From assembly GCA_965223825.1 (NCBI GenBank), contig OZ245018.1, positions 2,852,001-2,916,000 on the forward strand: a stretch of 64,000 bases of DNA. The letters are read 5' to 3'. The notes under the pieces were generated by a model. The model ran no database searches, was not told the origin of the DNA, and saw only the letters and a program-made list of their open reading frames with translations. This document shows positions 61,134 to 64,000 of the stretch, piece by piece. The DNA comes from CAJXQU01 sp965223825. GTDB lineage: Bacteria; Pseudomonadota; Gammaproteobacteria; CAJXQU01. Every line of letters starts with the position of its first letter. Within the stretch, counting starts at the first letter, position 1. A program made the position numbers and the translations under genes.

Positions 61134-61377
61134 ACATGTTTATTCCTTAGCAAATGACTGTAACGACGAAACCTTATCTCGATCGGTAAACAGCCAATAT
61201 TCATAACTGAATGTGATCCAACTTTTTTCAAAGGGATCATGCGTGAACCGTATGCAATGTAAGCGCCTTGCCTGCGTCGTGAATTGACGCATAATGATGC
61301 GGGTCTGAAGAATTCTTGCCCGCTTAGGGATAAGATTTTACTCTGTAACGGTAGATTTAGACACTCAGTATTCCACT

Positions 61378-61818
61378 ATGTTTCACAACCCACAGGAAAT
61401 GATGCATCCCTCTGCAATAAACAATCTACTGAACGATCCGGCATTAACCATTACAGCGATCCGTTCTCAAGGCCCAGGCGGACAAAATGTGAACAAAGTT
61501 TCAACTGCCATTGAGTTGCGGTTTGACATCGTTAATGCCAATTTGCCGGATGAATTAAAAGATAAATTAGTCAAATTACGAGACAAACGTATCTCGAAGG
61601 AAGGGGTGATTGTTATCAAGGCGCAATCTTTCCGAACACAAACTGCAAATAAAGCCGATGCATTCGATCGACTTGTGTTGATCATTAAACAAGCTCAAGA
61701 AATACCTAAAGCTCGTTTACCCACCAAACCCAGTTTTGCTTCAAAAAGAAAACGCCTCAATGACAAATCTCGTTTATCGCAGAAAAAAGCCCTTAGAAAT
61801 AAAGTTTCCGATGACTAA
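61378..61818 (+). CDS. arfB: Ribosome rescue hydrolase ArfB
   Basis: About 146 residues (139 if the second Met near 61399 is used). The GGQ motif is complete, RSQGPGGQNVNKVSTAIEL, and the C-terminal tail is Lys/Arg-rich (SFASKRKRLNDKSRLSQKKA), which enters the empty mRNA channel. ArfB (YaeJ) hydrolyses peptidyl-tRNA on stalled ribosomes. Lack of a codon-recognition domain and the short length separate it from release factors. Confidence 0.94.
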   Translation: MFHNPQEMMHPSAINNLLNDPALTITAIRSQGPGGQNVNKVSTAIELRFDIVNANLPDELKDKLVKLRDKRISKEGVIVIKAQSFRTQTANKADAFDRLVLIIKQAQEIPKARLPTKPSFASKRKRLNDKSRLSQKKALRNKVSDD

Positions 61819-61844
61819 ACTCCAATACACGAATATAGATCGAG

Positions 61845-62321
61845 TTATTCCTTATCCGTCTTTTTCGACATACCAAAACTTGCCATGTTGAAAAAATCAT
61901 CCTGCATTTTTTGCCATATCCGCATATTTTTCTGAGTCACTTCAGTCATGGCCGAAATGGGATTCTGGCGCATTGCTTCGGTCATACGCGCATTAAATTG
62001 ATCTTGCTGTTGACTAAACATGCTGAAAGATCGCTCTAAGAAGCTTGAAGCCATGTCTTGCGCCTCATCCCCGTAGAGCCGGATTATCTTGCCAAGAACT
62101 TCTGCAGAAAAGATGGGCTCATCATCATCCTCTTGTTCCATAATAATCTGCAATAAAATGGTGCGAGTGATATCTTCATTAGTCTTCTGGTCCAACACGA
62201 TAAAATCGACGTTGCCCATGACTAACTCCTTAACGTTATCCAAAGTGATGTACTGACTCTCGACTGTGTCGTAAAGCCTTCTATTTGGATATTTCTTAAT
62301 AATACGTTTATCTTCTGCCAT
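61845..62321 (-). CDS. phaR: PHA synthesis repressor PhaR
   Basis: About 158 residues from the ATG at 62321; the frame is open 13 codons upstream. The N-terminal DNA-binding domain is well conserved: RIIKKYPNRRLYDTVESQYI. An acidic middle (EQEDDDEPIFS) and the central LGKIIRLYGDEAQDMASSFLE follow. PhaR senses PHB granules and represses phasin and other PHA genes. The gene lies 68 bases after phaB on the same strand. A possible operator lies upstream of phaE at 49609. Confidence 0.94.
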   Translation of the reverse strand: MAEDKRIIKKYPNRRLYDTVESQYITLDNVKELVMGNVDFIVLDQKTNEDITRTILLQIIMEQEDDDEPIFSAEVLGKIIRLYGDEAQDMASSFLERSFSMFSQQQDQFNARMTEAMRQNPISAMTEVTQKNMRIWQKMQDDFFNMASFGMSKKTDKE

Positions 62322-62388
62322 CTTTTTTCGGGAAACTTGTGATCTATATTTCAAGACCACAAGCTCCTCTTCCCAATGCTTCCTTAAG

Positions 62389-63138
62389 TTACATCATATG
62401 TTGGCCGCCATTCTGCGCAAAATCTGCACCGGTAATGAAGGCCGCATGATCAGAAGCCAAAAAAGCCACCGTCGCTGCTACTTCTTCTGGTTTACCCAGA
62501 CGAGCAACAGGAATCGTGGAAATAATCTTCTCACGGATTTCTTCCGGTACTTTCATGACCATTTCTGTTGCAATATATCCTGGCGAAATTGTATTCACCG
62601 TCACACCTTTTCGAGCGACTTCCTGAGCAAGTGACATGGTGAAGCCATGCATGCCTGCTTTGGTTGTAGAGTAGTTGGTTTGACCCATCTGCCCTTTCTG
62701 ACCATTAATAGACGCAATATTAATTACTCTCCCCCAACCACGGTTAGTCATACCTTCGATCACGGGTTGGGTAATATTGAAAAGGCTGTCCAAGTTGATG
62801 CCTAAAACAGCATCCCATTTTTCTTTGGTCATCTTGCGTAACGTCGTATCCCACGTGATACCCGCATTGTTAACGATAATATCTAGTGGACCTAGTTCAT
62901 CCTCAATCTGTGCAACCATTTTTGCACAGCCTTCGGTATCAACGACATCTACAGGGTAAGCTTTAAAATCAAACCCCTGCTCTTTCATTTCTGCGAGCCA
63001 TTCCTGTGCTTTTGCTTCGTTACGATAATTTGTCGCAACTTTTGCGCCACACTCAGCCAATTCTTTACAAATCGCTGCACCAATACCGCTCGTGCCACCT
63101 GTCACCAGGGCCACCTTGCCTGTTAAATCTATTTTCAT
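62389..63138 (-). CDS. phaB: Acetoacetyl-CoA reductase PhaB
   Basis: A 249-residue short-chain dehydrogenase. NADPH motif VTGGTSGIGAAICKEL, NNAGITWDTTLRKM and the catalytic tetrad Ser-Tyr-Lys in NYSTTKAGMHGFTMSLAQEV are visible. Context (phaA upstream, phaR downstream) and TWDTTLRKM, typical of PhaB, favour it over FabG. It makes (R)-3-hydroxybutyryl-CoA for PhaEC. Confidence 0.95.
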   Translation of the reverse strand: MKIDLTGKVALVTGGTSGIGAAICKELAECGAKVATNYRNEAKAQEWLAEMKEQGFDFKAYPVDVVDTEGCAKMVAQIEDELGPLDIIVNNAGITWDTTLRKMTKEKWDAVLGINLDSLFNITQPVIEGMTNRGWGRVINIASINGQKGQMGQTNYSTTKAGMHGFTMSLAQEVARKGVTVNTISPGYIATEMVMKVPEEIREKIISTIPVARLGKPEEVAATVAFLASDHAAFITGADFAQNGGQHMM

Positions 63139-63172
63139 TGTTATTCTCCCGTAAGTTCACTTCAGGCGTTGT

Positions 63173-64000
63173 TTATCGCTCAACTGCTAGCGCCACACCC
63201 TGTCCACCACCGATACACAATGTCGCCAGACCTTTCTTAGCATCTTGACGTTGCATTTCGTGCAGGAGAGTCACTAAAACACGACAACCTGAAGCACCTA
63301 TTGGATGCCCCAATGAAATTGCACCACCATTTACATTGACTTTACTTGCATCCCAACCCATTCCAATGTTCACGGACAGCGCTTGTGCTGCAAATGCTTC
63401 ATTCGCTTCGATCAAATCTAATTCTTCATGCGTCCAACCCGCTTTTTCCAAGCAGATAGTTGATGCTGGAATGGGTCCCGTTCCCATAATCGCAGGATCA
63501 ACGCCCGCACTTGAATACGCGGCCAACGTTGCGAGAGGTGTTAAGCCTAACTCTTTCGCTTTGCTCTCGGACATCAAGATCACAGCTGCAGCACCGTCAT
63601 TAATACCCGATGCATTACCTGCTGTTACGCTTCCTTCACGGTCAAACGCAGGGCGCATTTTACCGAGTGCTTCAGCCGTTACGCCGGCACGAGGAAACTC
63701 ATCTTTATCAAAAATAACAGGATCGCCTTTGCGCTGAGGAATAGACACCGGAATGATTTCATCGACAAATTTACCAGCCGCTTGGGCAGCTTCAACCTTG
63801 TTTTGTGTCGCTGCAGCGAATTCATCTTGCTGCTCACGCGTTAAATCATATTCTTTAACGATATTCTCGGCGGTCACACCCATGTGATACTTATTGAAGG
63901 CATCCATGAGACCATCTGTCAGCATAGAATCCTGCAATTTCCAATCACCCATTTTCTGACCATTACGCGAGTTTGGCAGTATGTGTGGGGCCATACTCAT
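63173..64000 (-). CDS. phaA: Acetyl-CoA acetyltransferase PhaA, cut by the right edge
   Basis: The C-terminal 275 residues of a thiolase; about 115-120 residues with the first catalytic Cys lie beyond the edge. Present are MSMAPHILPNSRNG, NASGINDGAAAVIL, the active-site His in NVNGGAISLGHPIGASG and the second Cys in TLCIGGGQGVALAVE. It condenses two acetyl-CoA to acetoacetyl-CoA, the first step to PHB. It is 34 bases upstream of phaB, giving the order phaA-phaB-phaR. Confidence 0.95.
   Translation of the reverse strand: MSMAPHILPNSRNGQKMGDWKLQDSMLTDGLMDAFNKYHMGVTAENIVKEYDLTREQQDEFAAATQNKVEAAQAAGKFVDEIIPVSIPQRKGDPVIFDKDEFPRAGVTAEALGKMRPAFDREGSVTAGNASGINDGAAAVILMSESKAKELGLTPLATLAAYSSAGVDPAIMGTGPIPASTICLEKAGWTHEELDLIEANEAFAAQALSVNIGMGWDASKVNVNGGAISLGHPIGASGCRVLVTLLHEMQRQDAKKGLATLCIGGGQGVALAVER

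Noticed and set aside
1..64000. tRNA, rRNA and CRISPR arrays
   Set aside because: No cloverleaf-like or rRNA-like stretch and no regular repeat-spacer array was seen in the intergenic regions on reading both strands; a covariance scan was not possible here.

Overview
The window looks like chromosome from a gammaproteobacterium, probably marine or halotolerant. It carries class III polyhydroxyalkanoate (PHA) genes, a FabA/FabB pair, a GTP-type PEP carboxykinase, cytochrome bd, an NhaD-type Na+/H+ antiporter, hopanoid genes and scattered quinoprotein (PQQ) accessory genes. The PQQ genes (an orphan pqqA, a quinoprotein-relay metallohydrolase and a four-cysteine cytochrome c) suggest PQQ-dependent alcohol or methanol oxidation, but no dehydrogenase lies here. 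I saw no rRNA, tRNA, CRISPR array or prophage.

Layout. 0-2 kb: envelope genes (edge-truncated membrane protein, BON-OmpA protein, helix-hairpin-helix protein). 2.4-5.25 kb: a small integron. A broken integron integrase reads rightward; three gene cassettes read leftward from the attI side, separated by VCR-like attC sites. 5.4-7.8 kb: mscL, a DUF4197 protein and an OmpA lipoprotein. 7.9-11.7 kb: squalene synthase, squalene-hopene cyclase and HpnG. 11.8 kb: pqqA. 12-17 kb: a secreted hydrolase, a photolyase behind a MerR-type promoter, ferrochelatase and glycerate kinase. 17.4-22.3 kb: tungstate-type ABC genes, YtoQ, SprT and fabA-fabB. 22.5-28.2 kb: a receiver-ATPase protein, a Cache histidine kinase and modABC.

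28.5-37.2 kb: quinoprotein-relay hydrolase, ppnP, a four-gene phosphonate operon (PEP to 2-aminoethylphosphonate, plus two nucleotidyltransferase modules), cysteine synthase, an Asn/Gly-rich secreted protein and a truncated FimT/GspH-type pilin. 37.3-49.1 kb: msrB, mnmA, a large hybrid kinase overlapping a GGDEF-EAL response regulator, a Nudix hydrolase, nhaD, a lipoprotein and a CysQ/HAL2-like phosphatase. 49.6-52 kb: phaE-phaC. 52-56 kb: a haem-c membrane protein divergent from cydP-cydA-cydB-cydX. 56.5-64 kb: pckG, a TauE/SafE permease, the four-cysteine cytochrome c, rhlE, arfB and phaR-phaB-phaA (phaA cut by the edge).

How parts connect. phaA, phaB and phaE-phaC form a full route from acetyl-CoA to PHB, with phaR as regulator; an 8-bp-arm palindrome upstream of phaE is a plausible operator. 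The hopanoid genes are tightly spaced and lead from farnesyl diphosphate to the hopane side chain. The phosphonate operon probably makes CMP-aminoethylphosphonate for lipid or glycan decoration. The most unusual region is the integron: its integrase carries a nonsense codon, a frameshift and an approximately 50-bp insertion, and a 164-bp segment bounded by 12-bp inverted repeats lies next to the attI-side junction. All functional calls are from reading the sequence, without database searches.
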